Program-made: the position numbers and the translations under genes
Source of the DNA: Phycisphaerales bacterium UBA7708
Lineage (GTDB): Bacteria > Planctomycetota > Phycisphaerae > Sedimentisphaerales > Anaerohalosphaeraceae
Assembly: GCA_002482415.1 (NCBI GenBank)
Contig: DLFY01000295.1
Location: 1,298 to 9,416 of the forward strand
Direction of reading: 5' to 3'
Length of the DNA stretch: 8,119 bases
Shown here: piece after piece, positions 7,385 through 8,119 of the stretch
Layout of the letters: each line of letters begins with the position of its first letter
Position numbering within the stretch: the stretch's first letter is position 1
The notes under the pieces: generated by a model
The model's input: only the letters and a program-made list of their open reading frames with translations
Database searches by the model: none
What the model was told of the DNA's origin: nothing

Positions 7385-7598
7385 TGGACTTCCTCCGACA
7401 GATTATTTGTGTTTGTTTTAGTTTTCAATTCGACAAGACTTTCCTGCAAGGACTGCATGAAAGAGTTCCAGTTTTCAGTTGTATTCGTTTCTCGAAGTGC
7501 AGGATCATCCAACCAGAGGTGTTCTAAAAATTGGATGGCTTCCTGCAGTTCAAGTGCTTCCTGTCGAATTGAAAATATTTAGTATATGCAAGACTCAT
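7381..7598 (-). CDS. Small helical protein between the PEP-CTERM genes, probably frame-broken
   Basis: Not recognised. An uninterrupted frame from 7578 to the TGA at 7381 encodes about 65 residues rich in Glu, Gln and Leu (QEALELQEAIQFLEHLWL near its start, SFMQSLQESLVELKTK later), predicted amphipathic alpha-helix and unlike random translation. Its stop overlaps the next PEP-CTERM start as ATGA. It has no good start codon of its own. An ATG at 7598 overlaps the preceding PEP-CTERM stop, again as ATGA, and opens MSLAYTKYF in a different frame; one extra base at the T4 run (7572-7575 on this strand) would fuse the two into a 72-residue protein. Coupling at both ends suggests a real gene in an operon. 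Otherwise the internal ATG at QS-LQES would yield only a tiny peptide. Partner or chaperone roles would be guesses. Confidence 0.45.
7389..7396 (-). promoter_or_regulatory. Strong ribosome-binding site fixing the PEP-CTERM start
   Basis: GGAGGAAG on the minus strand; the GGAGG core is 7 bases from the ATG at 7384. This site, not the TTG at 7238, identifies the true beginning of the PEP-CTERM gene and shows that the N-terminal segment before the poly-G tract belongs to it. It lies inside the last codons of the preceding small ORF. Confidence 0.8.
7422..7575. repeat. Perfect 14-bp inverted repeat spanning the small ORF
   Basis: Arms TTTTCAATTCGACA (7422-7435) and its exact reverse complement (7562-7575) are separated by 126 bases. 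In the minus-strand transcript the arms could pair, enclosing most of the small ORF, with the closing arm about 38 bases upstream of the PEP-CTERM start at 7384. No target-site duplication or transposase is seen, so a mobile-element reading is unsupported. Confidence 0.6.
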
Positions 7599-8119
7599 TT
7601 TCGGCGAATCAGCATTCCGCCGACCGCAAGCAGCAGCATCGTGGCCGGTTCGGGGATGATGGTCATATTGCTGAAGACCGTTGAACTGCCTGCAGGATTG
7701 ACAAGCTGGATGTTAAAATCCGAACCATCCCGCCATGTTCCGGAAATACCTGTCACAACGCCGTTTGTATAAGACAGCAGATAACCCGAATTGCAGGTCA
7801 ATATAATCCGATTGGCATCGGGCAAAAAATAGGAACTCCATATCTGATCAATTTGTCCGCCGCTGATTTGAGCCGTGGCATAAGTGCCAATGGTTAATCG
7901 ACGAATTTCACCTCCTGAAATGGTAATATCTGAATACCCCCCAGCCCTCATTTCCCAAATTCCGCCATAGCCCACATTTAACGGTGCAGTGTTTTTAATC
8001 GTTGCGGAACTAAAATCATATAGATTTAAATCTACCCCCCCCCTGTTATCAAGGCAGACTCATTATTGTTAAGGCTTATTCCAATAAAATAGTCCCCATC
8101 TTGGACTTCATAGGTATAT
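7595..8119 (-). CDS. PEP-CTERM secreted protein, paralogue 2 (5' end outside window, frame broken at poly-G)
   Basis: Paralogue of the gene at 6804-7384, aligning along its whole visible length. From the right edge the frame reads TYEVQDGDYFIG then ...SALIT, reaches a G9 tract (8035-8043) and meets TAG at once. With one extra G it continues GGGVDLNLYDFSS to the TGA at 7595. The body has the same solenoid-like repeat (ITISGGEIRRLTIGTYATAQISGGQIDQI), and the tail IPEPATMLLLAVGGMLIRRK is a PEP-CTERM exosortase signal: export by Sec, then processing and surface anchoring or release, by family knowledge. The signal peptide must lie beyond 8119. The stop overlaps the ATG of the small ORF at 7598. 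Without the shift only an open frame from about 8059 without a good start remains (first candidate GTG at 7975). Function is unknown. Confidence 0.78.
7623..7663 (-). repeat. PEP-CTERM-encoding repeat, copy 2
   Basis: Partner of 6835-6875 (40 of 41 bases identical), encoding the same sorting-tail residues. Confidence 0.85.
8035..8043 (-). repeat. Poly-G tract (G9) inside PEP-CTERM gene 2
   Basis: Nine consecutive G on the coding strand. The upstream frame ends in TAG directly after the tract; G10 or G7 would restore the reading frame. Position and required correction (one extra base) are the same as for the G10 tract at 7246-7255. Confidence 0.9.

Noticed and set aside
7345..7772. Plus-strand ORFs 7345-7527 and 7479-7772
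   Set aside because: Antisense to the minus-strand array, no ribosome-binding site or recognisable domain, and the minus-strand frames explain the region better.
1..8119. CRISPR array, tRNA, insertion sequence ends
   Set aside because: No regularly spaced direct repeats, no cloverleaf-like sequence and no transposase were found; the only notable inverted repeats are described separately.

Overview
The window reads almost entirely on the minus strand. It suggests a bacterium of the Planctomycetota, probably a Phycisphaerae-type lineage. That is an inference from two things: PEP-CTERM secreted proteins ending in a PEP motif, a hydrophobic helix and an Arg/Lys tail, and housekeeping genes of moderately high GC. 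No rRNA, tRNA or CRISPR array was found. In minus-strand transcription order (right to left) there are three blocks.

Block A (8119 to about 6753) is a chain of secreted-protein genes: a PEP-CTERM gene entering from the right edge, a short helix-rich ORF, a second paralogous PEP-CTERM gene, then a strong intrinsic terminator. Each junction is a 4-base ATGA stop/start overlap. Both PEP-CTERM genes carry a pure poly-G coding tract (G9 and G10) at the same point, just after the N-terminal segment. In both, the frame breaks there and would be restored by one extra G. The small ORF between them also needs one extra base, at a T4 run, to join its coupled start to its long open frame. This is the most unusual part of the window: a candidate phase-variable or frameshift-controlled surface-protein array, or a systematic homopolymer artefact.

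Block B (about 6590 to 3219) is a compact housekeeping operon. A textbook -35/-10 promoter (TTGACA, 17-base spacer, TACTAT) leads to ribE (riboflavin synthase), pdxA (vitamin B6 pathway), rsmA/ksgA (16S rRNA dimethyltransferase) and an RluA-family pseudouridine synthase. Gaps are 7 to 12 bases, with one 11-base overlap. The operon joins B2 and B6 cofactor synthesis to RNA modification, with pdxA next to rsmA as in enterobacteria.

Block C (about 3093 to 1) is a Type III restriction-modification system: mod (beta-class DNA methyltransferase), then res (helicase-nuclease) 11 bases downstream and cut by the left edge. A near-perfect 13-bp hairpin sits in the mod 5' leader. The central part of mod, where target recognition should lie, is much more AT-rich than the flanks, as expected of an exchanged recognition module.
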